The notes: generated by a model from the letters alone, not told the origin. Shown: positions 1 through 9,779, counted from the first letter of the stretch. The stretch is 64,000 nt of DNA from Sneathiellales bacterium (GCA_028277845.1 JANQFL010000002.1:45053-109052); one strand, 5' to 3'. A program made the numbers and translations.

Positions 1-8
1 GACCAGGG

Positions 9-1775
9 TCATGACCCGGCTCCCGCGGCCGGTTGCACGGCGGCCTGCCTCTGGGGCACCTGTTTCGTCGCGCCCAATTGGCTGAGCCAGAAGATGAACA
101 CGATCAGCGCCATGAACATCAACGTAATGACGGTGATGATGTTGCCCGCCTCGCCGATGGTCGGAATGTACGCCTCGGGCGAGTTGTCCTTCATGATCGT
201 GTAGACGTGCCAGTGGGTGCGCAGGCTGGAACGGATATAGCCCATCAGCGCCATCAGCCAGGTGAACGCCACCGGCAGCACGAACAGGGCGTATTGCGAA
301 CGCACCGTCATGCGGCCCCAGTTGACCTGGGTCTTGGTGGCGCCCTTGAGCATGAAGCCGTCGATGATGGCGGCGAAGACGATGATCGACAGGGTCGTCA
401 CCACCTGCGGCACCGAGGCGCCGACCTTGTAGACGGTGGGCGTGATATAGCCGTAGATGCCGGCGGCGATGATGTTCAGACAGCCCACAACGTAGAGCGC
501 GATGATCGCCGCGTTGCCGGCCTTGTACCAGGACACCGTCGGCACCCGGCTGGAGCGGTAGAACATCTGGAAGGACAGGAAGGTGAACACCAGCATAAGG
601 TTTACGGCCGTATTCTTGGCCGGCATGATGCCAAGCGGGCCCAGCACCTTGTGGTGCGAGCCGCCCATCAGTTGCAGTTCCTGGGGTGTCAGAATCAGCG
701 AGTGGGGCGTCACCCAGACCAGGAAACCGCCGACCATGACCACGGCGATGTATTTCACGTAAGGTGCGTAGGACGCGCCGCGGTCGGTGCGTCCCAAACC
801 GCACCACAAATAATAGTTGGCGGCCAGCAGGATCGAGCCGATTAGCACGGCCTGGATGATGAACAGCCAGGCCAGCACGCCGCCCATGGCTGTGATGCCC
901 ATTTGCTGGCTATAGGCGTAAATCTCGGCCATCAGCCAGTAGCCGGCGAACGGCAGCGGCAGAAACCCGACCACGGCAATGATGTTGGAGGTGTAGCCCA
1001 TCCAGTCGTAATGGGCCCTCAAATCCGCACTCTTTTCGCTGAGGAACCGGTAAGCCGCGTAGGCACCGACGATGGCCCCGCCGTAGGCGATATTGGCCAG
1101 GAAGCGGTGCAGGTTGAGTGGATTCCACAGCGGATTGCGGGTCGCCTCCCACACGGTGCCGGTGACGGCACCGTCGGGGCCGACGCCCGCCGGCGACATC
1201 ATGAAAGCCGCCCAGGCGTTGGCCACGAACAGCAGGGCCAGGCCGACCGTATTGAGGATCAGCCCGATGGTCATGTGGTACCACTTCCTGTCGCCGTAGC
1301 GCAGGGCGTCCCACGAATAGTAGTAGACGTAGAGGCAGACCGATTCGAGGCCGAACAGCAAGGCGTAGATCAGCGTCTGGCCCTTGAAGACCTTGAGCAG
1401 GTAGCCCATCAGGTGCGGATAGAACAGGAACAGGGCGATCGCCAAGCCGCCGCCGGCCAGGGCGGTGAACGAATAGGCCGCCATCGAGATCTTCATGAAC
1501 TCGTGGGCCATGTTGTCGTAGCGGTCGTCGCCGCTCAACACGCCGGCCAGTTCGATACACAGCACGAACAGCGGCACGGCCAGCACGAAAGCGGCGAGGA
1601 ACAGGTGCATCTGCGACAGACCCCACACCAGCGTGCGGGCGCTGAAACCCTTGATCGCCGGATAGTCGGCCCGGGTCGGCTGCGGCGCCGGATCGGCGGC
1701 GAACACCAGGTCCGGCAGTACCATCACGGCAAAGGCCATCGCCAGGACGGCGAATGTCAAACGGACCGGGTTCAT
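9..1775 (-). CDS. CydA-like cytochrome bd-type quinol oxidase subunit I
   Basis: Large polytopic membrane protein of 588 aa with an N-terminal signal-like segment and well over ten hydrophobic helices. The early helix with SQMHLFLAAF and the later NPLNLHRFLANIAYGG helix resemble the haem-ligand regions of CydA (subunit I of bd-type oxidases), which oxidises quinol and reduces oxygen in the inner membrane. It is longer than E. coli CydA and I see no CydB in the window, so it may be a bd-like variant working with other partners. The start at 1775 is chosen because the ATG overlaps the stop of the upstream 40-aa gene (ATGA) and begins a clean signal segment; the longer reading frame upstream is not membrane-like. 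The gene ends 8 nt from the window edge, so downstream partners are unseen. Confidence 0.72.
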   Translation of the reverse strand: MNPVRLTFAVLAMAFAVMVLPDLVFAADPAPQPTRADYPAIKGFSARTLVWGLSQMHLFLAAFVLAVPLFVLCIELAGVLSGDDRYDNMAHEFMKISMAAYSFTALAGGGLAIALFLFYPHLMGYLLKVFKGQTLIYALLFGLESVCLYVYYYSWDALRYGDRKWYHMTIGLILNTVGLALLFVANAWAAFMMSPAGVGPDGAVTGTVWEATRNPLWNPLNLHRFLANIAYGGAIVGAYAAYRFLSEKSADLRAHYDWMGYTSNIIAVVGFLPLPFAGYWLMAEIYAYSQQMGITAMGGVLAWLFIIQAVLIGSILLAANYYLWCGLGRTDRGASYAPYVKYIAVVMVGGFLVWVTPHSLILTPQELQLMGGSHHKVLGPLGIMPAKNTAVNLMLVFTFLSFQMFYRSSRVPTVSWYKAGNAAIIALYVVGCLNIIAAGIYGYITPTVYKVGASVPQVVTTLSIIVFAAIIDGFMLKGATKTQVNWGRMTVRSQYALFVLPVAFTWLMALMGYIRSSLRTHWHVYTIMKDNSPEAYIPTIGEAGNIITVITLMFMALIVFIFWLSQLGATKQVPQRQAAVQPAAGAGS

Positions 1776-1894
1776 TGCGGCATCAGCAGCGCGTTCACTG
1801 GCAGCCCCTGCCCTTCCATGATAAGAAAATCGATACCGTAGAAGTAGGCGGTCCACCCCACCAACGTCGCGGCCAACACGACCCACTGATTCAT
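1772..1894 (-). CDS. 40-aa single-pass membrane peptide of the oxidase operon
   Basis: A short reading frame beginning MNQWVVLAATLVGWTAYFYG and ending GLPVNALLMPQ. It has one hydrophobic helix (about residues 5-26). Its TGA overlaps the ATG of the CydA-like gene by four bases, so the two are probably translationally coupled. Small membrane peptides such as CydX and CydY stabilise bd oxidases; a similar role is inferred from position and size only, since I see no sequence match to CydX. It is too short for routine gene callers. It could also be a degenerate remnant, but the intact frame and the coupling argue for a real gene. Confidence 0.6.
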   Translation of the reverse strand: MNQWVVLAATLVGWTAYFYGIDFLIMEGQGLPVNALLMPQ

Positions 1895-1909
1895 TTCGTT
1901 CCCCACATG

Positions 1910-2032
1910 TCAGTGCACCGCCGGCGCGCCGTGGTCGTAGATCAACATCCACCAGAAGAACACCAGCACCGCGAGCAGGGTGATCCAGAAGACAGCCGGG
2001 CCGAGAACCGTTGCCTTGGGTTTGTCGTTCAT
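1910..2032 (-). CDS. 40-aa single-pass membrane peptide, first gene of the oxidase operon
   Basis: Encodes MNDKPKATVLGPAVFWITLL followed by a strongly hydrophobic, Trp-rich helix (VLVFFWWMLIYDHG). It has a good purine-rich ribosome site (GGGAGAGCGG) upstream of the ATG at 2032. It is the first gene downstream of a sigma-54-type promoter and lies 15 nt before the second 40-aa gene, giving the order small peptide, small peptide, CydA-like subunit. The function is unknown; an accessory or assembly role in the oxidase complex is an inference from the operon. A longer frame extends upstream to 2125, but the ribosome site and the promoter position support the internal ATG. Confidence 0.6.
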   Translation of the reverse strand: MNDKPKATVLGPAVFWITLLAVLVFFWWMLIYDHGAPAVH

Positions 2033-2087
2033 TGTGTTCCGCTCTCCCTGTGCCGGGTTCAACACGCGCGCACTGTCCGCATGTGAT

Positions 2088-2103
2088 TGCAAATCGCGGG
2101 CCA
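2088..2103 (-). promoter_or_regulatory. Sigma-54 (-24/-12) promoter of the oxidase operon
   Basis: On the minus strand the bases read TGGCCCG-N4-TTGCA. This matches the sigma-54 consensus TGGCACG-N4-TTGCW at every position but one, and the GG and GC pairs are separated by exactly 10 bases. Transcription would start about 12 bases further on, giving a leader of roughly 45 nt before the first 40-aa gene. An enhancer-binding protein of the NtrC family is encoded immediately upstream (2238-3632). Confidence 0.7.
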
Positions 2104-2237
2104 ACGCCGGCGGGCTTGGCTTCAATTCACTTCTACAAACAATTTCAATGCGTTATCAGAAGCCAAATCATTGTCTTCGCGGGCTGGCGCCATCGGCTTC
2201 GACATTTTGTTCAATTCCCGATTGGTCAAAACGACGA

Positions 2238-3632
2238 TCACTTGCCCATTCCGCCGTTGACCGCCATCCTGGGTTTGAGGCCGTATTCCTTGATCCGCCG
2301 GTCCAGTTTCGGCCGGCTGGTGCCGAGGATTTCGCAGGCCTTGCCCTTGTGCCAGTCGGTGCTCTCCAAAACGCTGAGGATGTGCTCGCGTTCGATATCC
2401 TTGAGCGACAACGTGGCGGAGTCCGAAGCCAAGCGATCCTCGTTGGCAAGCTCCCCATCACTTTCCGCCGCGCCTTCCAACATTTCGTCGGGTAGCTGTG
2501 CCAGATGCAGGATGTCGCCTTGCGACATGACGACAGCCTTGATCAGAACGTTTTCCAATTGCCGCACATTGCCCGGCCAGGCATAGCCGACAAGACGGTC
2601 CATCACGTTCCCGGGAACGCGACGTATGCTTTTGTGGTTTTCCTTGTTGATGCGCTTTAGCAGATGCTCGACCAGGAGCGGGATGTCCTCCTGGCGTTCA
2701 CGCAGCGGCGGCAAGTCGATGCTGAACACGTTCAAACGGTAATAAAGATCTTCGCGGAACTCCCCGTCCGTCACTTTCTGAGCCAAATCCACATTGGTGG
2801 CCGCGACAAACCGGGCCGAACTGATCTTGGCGTGGGTCCCGCCCACCGGCGTGTATTCCCGCTCCTCAAGCAGCCGGAGCAACTTGCCCTGCATGCGCGG
2901 CGACAGTTCACCGATCTCGTCGAGGAACAGTGTGCCCTCGCCGGCCAGGTCGACCTTGCCGCGTCGTGCATTGACGGCACCGGTGAAGGCGCCTTTCTCG
3001 TGGCCGAACAAATCGCTTTCCAGCAGGGTCTCGACAAGCGCGGCACAGTTGACGGCGACGAAAGGCTTGTCGGCGTCGGGTCCGGCCTTGTGGATGGCCC
3101 GGGCCACCAGTTCCTTACCGGTGCCGGATTCGCCCAGGATCAGCACCGTCACGTTGCTCTGCGACACCATGCCGATGGACTTGAACACGTTTTTCATGGC
3201 CCGGGTGCGGCCGATGATGGTGGCCGCTTCGTCGCCGCCTTCGACCAGCAAGGCGTCGCCGTCGCTTTCCACGCGCATGCGCAGGGCTTTGTCGACGGCG
3301 GCCTCCAAATCATCCAGATCGATAGGTTTGGTGATGTAATCGATGGCCCCGCCTTGCATGGCGGCAACGGTGCTGTCCAGGTCATGGAACGCGGTAATCA
3401 TGATCACCGGCACATCGGGCCGTTCCCGGCGGATATCCGTCAGCAGGGACAATCCATCACGGCCCGGCATGCGGATATCGGACACGACGACATCGATGGG
3501 GTTGGCTAACAGAACATCCAGTCCCTCGTCCGCGCTGGCGGCGGTTTTGACATCGAAACCGCTGCTGGAAAAGTGCAGTTTCAGCGTACGGGAACTGGAC
3601 TGATCATCATCAATGATCAAGATATTCGGCAT
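2238..3632 (-). CDS. NtrC-family sigma-54-dependent response regulator
   Basis: Full-length three-domain regulator of 464 aa. The receiver domain (about 1-120) has the acidic pair IIDDD near residue 8 and the phospho-acceptor Asp52 (SDIRMPG). The AAA+ domain (about 140-375) has Walker A GESGTGKE, the sigma-54 contact loop GAFTGA and Walker [11 protein letters not shown]. The C-terminal Fis-type helix-turn-helix is near [19 protein letters not shown]. Phosphorylated proteins of this family bind upstream sites and drive open-complex formation by sigma-54 polymerase. The sigma-54 promoter just downstream suggests it controls the oxidase operon. The likely sensor is the PAS kinase at 6981-9326, on the other side of the YhdP-like gene. 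Confidence 0.93.
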   Translation of the reverse strand: MPNILIIDDDQSSSRTLKLHFSSSGFDVKTAASADEGLDVLLANPIDVVVSDIRMPGRDGLSLLTDIRRERPDVPVIMITAFHDLDSTVAAMQGGAIDYITKPIDLDDLEAAVDKALRMRVESDGDALLVEGGDEAATIIGRTRAMKNVFKSIGMVSQSNVTVLILGESGTGKELVARAIHKAGPDADKPFVAVNCAALVETLLESDLFGHEKGAFTGAVNARRGKVDLAGEGTLFLDEIGELSPRMQGKLLRLLEEREYTPVGGTHAKISSARFVAATNVDLAQKVTDGEFREDLYYRLNVFSIDLPPLRERQEDIPLLVEHLLKRINKENHKSIRRVPGNVMDRLVGYAWPGNVRQLENVLIKAVVMSQGDILHLAQLPDEMLEGAAESDGELANEDRLASDSATLSLKDIEREHILSVLESTDWHKGKACEILGTSRPKLDRRIKEYGLKPRMAVNGGMGK

Positions 3633-3739
3633 GCTCTCCCACCGGTGTATCTGCAGATAGCGGTGGTAAGATTAGGTCGGGCGGCCAGACCGGGCCTTGT
3701 TTTGAGTCAATTGCCGATCGCGCGCGGAAACGGACGATG

Positions 3740-6700
3740 TCAGTCGAATATGCCGCCGAAAAGGTCACGCAGAATGCCGGGCGCCAGTACCGAACCCGGA
3801 TTGACCGAGACCTGCGGGTCACTGGCCTTGCCATCGACAGCGTATTTGACCGCCAGCAGCCCTTCCCTGCCACTGCCCGTCAGTACCCGCCCAAGAACGG
3901 GTATCTGGGCCAACAGCTTGTTCAGGCGCCGGGCCGGCACAACCAAGCCTTCAATCCTAACCGCATCCGCATCGAGATCGACCCGACCGGCCGCCGTAAT
4001 GGCCAGTGATCCGCCATGGGCACGCAAGTTGTCCGACGAGATCGCACCGCCTTCGAGGACCAGAGTCCCGAACAGGCGATCGAACGGAATACCGTCACGC
4101 TCAAACACGCCGCGAATGTCGGCCAATGACTCGACAGCCAATACCTGCCCGAGGATCGGTGTGCGTTTGACGTGAAACGTGTTGACGTCCAGGGTCGCGT
4201 ACATGGGGCTGTCGTCGGGACGCCGTTTGCGGACTCCCTCAACCAGCATTCGCCCACCCGAAATTCCTTCCGACAAGCCCGTGGCTTTGAGCAGACGGCC
4301 GAAATCGGACGACCGCACGACCAGAAAGTGATCACCATTGGCCAGCGGAGCGAAACGCAGATCCAGCACCGGCACAAGCCCCGCGTCGGCGGACGCCGAC
4401 GCCGAGATATTGGCTTCTTGCCAAACCTCGTCCCGATAGTCGAACTCGAGGGATACGGCAATGAGATATGTGTCGTCGGCTAGGTAGACCCGGTCCAACT
4501 TTGGCGCACGCAACTTGACCGATGTAAATGTCGGCACCGGCGGCGTTCGATCCGCATCCGAACGTGCGGTTTCCCCTTTGCCAGAAACGCTTCCCAGATA
4601 TGCGCTTGCGTCCACCGTCCCTTTTCCCACCGCAATATCGGCCACTTGTCCTTTAACGCGGACGGTGAGATCTTTTAGATGGCTTTTGCCGAGTATCACT
4701 TCGGTCACAGCCACGTCGATAGCCGATCCAGGTTTTAACGCCGTCTTCATCCGACCGGCGGCACGCAGTCCGCCCGCTTCGACCGTGGCGTTCTCCAAAA
4801 TGATTTGATCGTCTGGTCCGATGGTGACCCGTCCGGCGATTCGTCCCGCTTGGCCGGCTTGTTTGCGCCATTGGATCGCCGGAAGATCAATCCGCGCCGA
4901 CCGCACATCCACCACGGCGTCCATGACGACTGTACGTCGGCCATCTACGCGGCCCGCAACGGTGACGGCATGGGGGCCTTGCAGATACGCCGTCAGGTCC
5001 AGTCCGAAAGCGGACCAGTAGGCTGCATCGATCTGTGGCAAGCTGGCTTCAAACCGGGTTCCGTTCAGTCCTCCCGGCGTCATGGCCTGCTTGATGTCCA
5101 CCACCATCGGGGCGTCGGCGAATGTCAGGGCACCGGACAGCTGCAGCAACTTACCATCGAAGCCAAAGTCAAGATCGGCATTGCGCACGTCCTGGCCCAA
5201 TAGCGCTTCGGGAACCGACGCATCGGCGACGGAACCTGTCGCACTCAGCCTGGCGGTTTGCAGGGATACGGCCTTGCCGAGTGGAAAGGACATGGAAAGA
5301 GATGACGTCAAACGTCCGCTGGAGCGGCTGACGTCGAAGGGCAAGGCCGCCGTTCCGGGACCGCCCAAGCGCTCCACCACGGCCAGGGTCTCGCGCACAC
5401 CGCCGAAAAACTCCGTGGACAGTTCGGCCCGGAGAGACGCATTTCTCAGTCCGGAGATACGCACCTCCGTATCCGAAAAAGTCAGGGACGCCAGCGTCGC
5501 CGCCGGAACGCTGACCACGGCGGTGTCCTTTCCGACGGAGACTTCGCCTGCCGGTGCCTTCACGGCCGGAACGCCGGGTGCGATTTGCACGGCGGCGTTG
5601 CGGAACCGCAATGACGCCTCCACGGTACGTACGCTGTTTTGCGTGATGGCGCCGTCCGCCACGACGGCATGAAACCTGGCTTGTCCGGCCGTGACCGTCC
5701 CTTGCCTTAGATCCTGGCCGATCCAGGCCCGAAGATCCGATGGGTCGCCTGCCGGCCAATAGGTCTTGATGTCCGTGACCGACACATTTTCGACCGTTAC
5801 GTTGCCTTTGATTTCCTGACTTTCGTCACGCAGGTGAACGGCCCCTTCGACGACCGCCTTGGTCTGACCGTCAGCCGACAGATCCGCGGCAAGTTCGGCC
5901 CGGTCGATTTCGACGATACCCGCGGCCAAATCGACACGCCCTTCCGCGGAGACGGATCGTAAAGGTAGGGGTTTCGGCACCAGCGGCTCCCGGATCTCGC
6001 CCGGCCTTTGCCCCTTCAGTCGGAATGTGTAGGTCTGTAAAGCCGAAGCACGCGCCAGGAGAAACGAGGCTTGCCCCTCAATTGGAATCGCGACCGCATA
6101 CAAGGGATTGTTGGATTTCTCGAATTCGGGGAATTCCGATGGATTGACGTTGTCGAATGCAATATCGACACGGCCTGCATCCTCGGACAGCGTTGCGTTG
6201 ACATCGAGGTTCAGTTCTTCGCTCAACCCGTCCGTCGCAACCGAAGCCGTCATGATACCGCCCAGACGGTCTTGAAGTCGTTGAACTTGCAGGCGCGGGA
6301 TTTTCAATAGCCATTCCCGACCCGTTTTCTCCCTGGTCAGGGTCACGCGGGCATGATGCAGCGTGACGGCCTCAAGAACCCGAAACAAGGATGTATCGTT
6401 GCCGGGAGACAACACGGTTTGTACGAGCCGCCAGGGATCGAACGCCGTGTCGGGCAGATCGACGCTTTCGTCCGGCACGACCGACGTATCCGCGCCGGCA
6501 TGTACGCGGCCGTCCAGGCCGATGCGCAACGCAGTTTCGATTCCGACCACATCGATCCTGGACGGCTGCACCCGGCCCGACAGCAGCGCGGTCACATCCA
6601 GACGGATTTTGGTCGAGGGAATCTCGAGAACACGACGCCCGCCGGCTTCCCGTAATGACGATCCGCCGGTTCGGATCACGAGGGAATGATCCTCGCGGTC

Positions 6701-6901
6701 CCACGCCACCGCCGCGCTGTTGATGTCGAGCTCGTATCCGCTGGCGGGATCGACCAGCGCCTGCTGTAAATAGGGCAGCAAAAACGAAACCTGGACAGGG
6801 GCCACGGACAGACGCCACAGCAGGCCGCCCGCCGCGATGACGGCAAGGATCAGGAAACCGGCCAAAAACCGGATGAATCGTTTGGAACGGCGCCGGCGCA
6901 T
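3740..6901 (-). CDS. YhdP/AsmA-like envelope protein (DUF3971 family)
   Basis: Protein of 1053 aa with a basic N-terminus, one membrane anchor (about residues 9-30), and a very long periplasmic part of repetitive beta-rich segments ending in an AsmA-like C-terminal region (GGAISSDNLRAHGGSLAITAAGRVDLD). This layout is that of the YhdP/AsmA/TamB superfamily, whose members form long hydrophobic grooves for phospholipid movement between inner and outer membrane. The gene sits between the kinase and the NtrC-type regulator on the same strand, with short gaps (79 and 107 nt), so the three are probably co-transcribed. Whether its function is tied to the two-component pair is not shown by the sequence. 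Confidence 0.75.
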   Translation of the reverse strand: MRRRRSKRFIRFLAGFLILAVIAAGGLLWRLSVAPVQVSFLLPYLQQALVDPASGYELDINSAAVAWDREDHSLVIRTGGSSLREAGGRRVLEIPSTKIRLDVTALLSGRVQPSRIDVVGIETALRIGLDGRVHAGADTSVVPDESVDLPDTAFDPWRLVQTVLSPGNDTSLFRVLEAVTLHHARVTLTREKTGREWLLKIPRLQVQRLQDRLGGIMTASVATDGLSEELNLDVNATLSEDAGRVDIAFDNVNPSEFPEFEKSNNPLYAVAIPIEGQASFLLARASALQTYTFRLKGQRPGEIREPLVPKPLPLRSVSAEGRVDLAAGIVEIDRAELAADLSADGQTKAVVEGAVHLRDESQEIKGNVTVENVSVTDIKTYWPAGDPSDLRAWIGQDLRQGTVTAGQARFHAVVADGAITQNSVRTVEASLRFRNAAVQIAPGVPAVKAPAGEVSVGKDTAVVSVPAATLASLTFSDTEVRISGLRNASLRAELSTEFFGGVRETLAVVERLGGPGTAALPFDVSRSSGRLTSSLSMSFPLGKAVSLQTARLSATGSVADASVPEALLGQDVRNADLDFGFDGKLLQLSGALTFADAPMVVDIKQAMTPGGLNGTRFEASLPQIDAAYWSAFGLDLTAYLQGPHAVTVAGRVDGRRTVVMDAVVDVRSARIDLPAIQWRKQAGQAGRIAGRVTIGPDDQIILENATVEAGGLRAAGRMKTALKPGSAIDVAVTEVILGKSHLKDLTVRVKGQVADIAVGKGTVDASAYLGSVSGKGETARSDADRTPPVPTFTSVKLRAPKLDRVYLADDTYLIAVSLEFDYRDEVWQEANISASASADAGLVPVLDLRFAPLANGDHFLVVRSSDFGRLLKATGLSEGISGGRMLVEGVRKRRPDDSPMYATLDVNTFHVKRTPILGQVLAVESLADIRGVFERDGIPFDRLFGTLVLEGGAISSDNLRAHGGSLAITAAGRVDLDADAVRIEGLVVPARRLNKLLAQIPVLGRVLTGSGREGLLAVKYAVDGKASDPQVSVNPGSVLAPGILRDLFGGIFD

Positions 6902-6980
6902 GGCGGGATGTTACCGGGCCTCGGTCCCGACTTCAGTAAAGAAACCGGCCCTGGATGACCAATTCTTTGTCATTTGACAA

Positions 6981-9326
6981 TCATTCGGCGGAAACCGTCG
7001 GTAAGTGAAACGTGACACGGGTTCCCGCGCCCTCTTTGGATTCGATAGACACATCGCCGCCATGCTGATCGACGATTCGCTTGACGATGGCCAGGCCCAG
7101 ACCCGTGCCCTTCGTCCGTGTTGTGAAAAACGGTTCGAATACATCGGCCAGCGTATCTTCGGAAATGCCGACGCCGGTGTCCGAGATGACGATTTGAACG
7201 GTGGGGTCTTCGCTCAACACCATGTGGGTCGAGACGTTCAACGTACCGCCATCGGACATGGCCTCGATGGCGTTGTCGACCAGATTGCGCAGCACCGCCA
7301 TGACCTTGACCCGGTCACCGTAGATCTTCGGCAAGGCCTGGGCGTCGTCGCGCGTCACCGAAATGCCGTGCTCGCGGATTCGATGGTCGAAGGCGGCCAA
7401 GGTTTCGTCGATGATCGGCGTGATGTCATGCCAATCGGACTGCAACCGGTCCGGACGGGCATAGCTCAGCATATCGCGCAGGATTTCCTCCATGTAGCGC
7501 ACCTGCTCGAGCCCCATTTCGCAGCTTTCCCGTGACCCGTCATCGCTCTCCGACGAGCGGCGGAACAGAATCTGCAGGTTCATCTTGACCGTCGAGAGGG
7601 CGTTGCGAAGATCATGGGCGATCATGCTGGCCATGCGGCCCATGGCGGTCAGGCCCTGCGTTTCGGCGATTTCCCGCGTCCGCGCCTCTACTTCGCTTTC
7701 CAGGCTCTGCTGGTATTCGCGCGCCAGGGTGATGTCGCGAAATATGGCCACCAGGGCAACCACGTCGCCGTTTTCACCATGAATGGGACTGATACTGACG
7801 TCGATCGGAAACATGTCGCCGTTGGCGCGCCGGGCCAAAACCTCGCCGCGCCAAGTCAGTTCGCCGCCGATGGCATCCCGCAGCTCGTTCCACCGCGACC
7901 GCGACGTGTGGTCGAGCGCAGCGCCGGCATCCAAAAGGGATAGGGATTCGCCGTGCACGGCACCGGTGCCGTAACCGGTGACCGTCTCGAACGAAGGATT
8001 GACATAGTAGATGCGTCCGTCCGGCTCCATCAGCACCATGGCGTCGGCCGCATCCTCCACGGCGCGGGCAAATGCCCTGAGCTCGCTTTCCGACGCCGAT
8101 ACACGCGCCGCCATGCGGTTGAACTCGGCCGCCAGTTCGCCGATTTCGTCCGACGTGGAGACCTCCACCGCCCGGTCGCGTACACCGCGGGCGAACCGCC
8201 GGACGCCTTCCTGCAACTGCTGCAGCGGTGTCGTGATGTGCCAGGCGATGAACGCGCCACCCAGGCCGACGATGACCACGCCGACCGCGCCCGCGAGCGC
8301 AAAGAAGCCCAGTGAATTGCGCAGTACCGCGTAACTTTCGACAGGCGCCTGCGTCACGACGACGGCCCACGGCGGCAACTGAAAACGGTCGCGCAGGCCA
8401 TTGATGGCCAAGGTACGGGCAATGCAAACCAGACGCTGCCAAAAGAACGGGCCGCGGTCGTCACTGAGCGTGACCCAGTACGGGCTGTTGCCGTCAGCCA
8501 CGTTCTGCTGGCTGGTGATTCCGGCTTCCGGCCGTTCGGCCAGAGCCTGAACCAGCAGCGGTTGGCCGCGCCCGCTCAACGGCACACCCGCATAATCGAC
8601 CAGGACCGCTTCACCGGTGTTGCCGAAGCGTACACCGTCGATGACGTCGACCAACTGATCGAAACGGTAGGAGCCGACGACGTAGCCGACGATATTGATG
8701 CCGCCCCATACCGGCGCGGCCACAGTCAACGCTCCGGCCTGCCGATCCAAATCCACGTAAACGAAATGATCGGACTTCTGCGTCAATGCCCGATACCAGG
8801 AGAGGTCGCCGATCACCCGGTCCTGTGGCGGATTACTGGCGGCAATGATGGCGCCGTGCAGGTCGACGACAAACAAGGCGCCGACGAGGCCTTCCTTCAG
8901 ACGGGCCAAAATCGCCAGACGGTGTGACAGTTGCGGATGCAACTGGCTGCTGCCGCCCACCCGGGCCGCCGCGTCCCGCCATTCCTTGGTCAACCGGTCA
9001 TTGCGCACCTGGAGCCACGGCGCCGGCCGGCCGTCATAGATTTCGAAGGCTTCCATGGCCACTTCGGTGGTCAGAACGTCGGTCGCAATCCCTTGTATGA
9101 AGGCGGTTTCCGTCCGCACGCGGCTCTCGAACTGGCCCACCACGCGGGAGGCTATTTGGCAGTAGGTCTGGCCCAGTGTGCCCTGGATCGTCGACAGACC
9201 CGAGATGTAGACGACGATGCCGCCGAAAAAGACGGCGCCCACGGCACCAAGCACGAACCAGAGGATCAACCGGCCGCGGATCCCCAGCGACAGTGGCTTG
9301 GAAAGAGGATCGGCGGCGGTCGTCAT
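6981..9326 (-). CDS. Membrane PAS-domain sensor histidine kinase
   Basis: Protein of 781 aa. A first membrane helix (about 20-42) is followed by a long periplasmic double-Cache-type sensor region, a second helix (about 345-370) and a HAMP linker. Next come a PAS domain with the GRIYYVNPSFETVTGYG motif, a coiled coil, and the transmitter: H-box MIAHDLRNALSTVK with His571, N-box NLVDNAIEAM, G1 DTGVGI and G2 GTGLGLAI. It should sense an extracellular small ligand and phosphorylate a partner, most likely the NtrC-type regulator at 2238-3632. Its ATG overlaps the stop of the small upstream gene by four bases, indicating translational coupling. Confidence 0.92.
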   Translation of the reverse strand: MTTAADPLSKPLSLGIRGRLILWFVLGAVGAVFFGGIVVYISGLSTIQGTLGQTYCQIASRVVGQFESRVRTETAFIQGIATDVLTTEVAMEAFEIYDGRPAPWLQVRNDRLTKEWRDAAARVGGSSQLHPQLSHRLAILARLKEGLVGALFVVDLHGAIIAASNPPQDRVIGDLSWYRALTQKSDHFVYVDLDRQAGALTVAAPVWGGINIVGYVVGSYRFDQLVDVIDGVRFGNTGEAVLVDYAGVPLSGRGQPLLVQALAERPEAGITSQQNVADGNSPYWVTLSDDRGPFFWQRLVCIARTLAINGLRDRFQLPPWAVVVTQAPVESYAVLRNSLGFFALAGAVGVVIVGLGGAFIAWHITTPLQQLQEGVRRFARGVRDRAVEVSTSDEIGELAAEFNRMAARVSASESELRAFARAVEDAADAMVLMEPDGRIYYVNPSFETVTGYGTGAVHGESLSLLDAGAALDHTSRSRWNELRDAIGGELTWRGEVLARRANGDMFPIDVSISPIHGENGDVVALVAIFRDITLAREYQQSLESEVEARTREIAETQGLTAMGRMASMIAHDLRNALSTVKMNLQILFRRSSESDDGSRESCEMGLEQVRYMEEILRDMLSYARPDRLQSDWHDITPIIDETLAAFDHRIREHGISVTRDDAQALPKIYGDRVKVMAVLRNLVDNAIEAMSDGGTLNVSTHMVLSEDPTVQIVISDTGVGISEDTLADVFEPFFTTRTKGTGLGLAIVKRIVDQHGGDVSIESKEGAGTRVTFHLPTVSAE

Positions 9327-9676
9327 CGGCAGGTCGTTTCAATGCGGAACGTCAGGCGGGAGAGATAATCTGTATCACTCTCGCCCTGTTTCTGCGGCAC
9401 CAGATAGAGCAGTTTCGCGGCAACGATATACGGCCGACGGCTTTCATCCTCAGACAACGCAGGTTTGGCGAGGATTTCGCCAATGCGAGCGACATGCCCC
9501 GCCGGATCGTCGCAATACCGGTTGAGAGACACCGTGTCGGCCCGCCACTGGGCGAAATTGAAGACACCGACCAGGGCCAAAGCGGCGACGCCGAAGACCA
9601 CTGCCAGACGCAACACGCCGGCGCGCGGCTTCGCCGCTGGCTCGTGTTCTAGCGATGTGTGCGTCTGTCCGGCCAC
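9323..9676 (-). CDS. Small membrane-anchored protein coupled to the kinase
   Basis: Protein of 117 aa with a short cytoplasmic tail, one hydrophobic helix (about residues 21-42, LRLAVVFGVAALALVGVFNF) and a small soluble periplasmic part with two cysteines (in RYCDD and ETTCR near the C-terminus) that could form a disulfide. I do not recognise a family. It is the first gene of the kinase/YhdP/regulator group and overlaps the kinase start by four bases. A role as accessory sensor or modulator of the kinase is an inference from this coupling alone. Confidence 0.65.
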   Translation of the reverse strand: MAGQTHTSLEHEPAAKPRAGVLRLAVVFGVAALALVGVFNFAQWRADTVSLNRYCDDPAGHVARIGEILAKPALSEDESRRPYIVAAKLLYLVPQKQGESDTDYLSRLTFRIETTCR

Positions 9677-9779
9677 CGCCGCCTCGCTCCAGCCTATCCG
9701 CGAATTGGCGGAATTCCACGGCTAGAGGTTAAGACGGCCGGCGGCAACCTTCATTGCGCGAGATCAAGGGCGCACGCCG

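Noticed and set aside
903..1841. Long plus-strand frames opposite the CydA-like gene
   Set aside because: They are rich in His, Arg, Gln and Asp with no domain, the usual antisense reading of a GC-rich coding gene.
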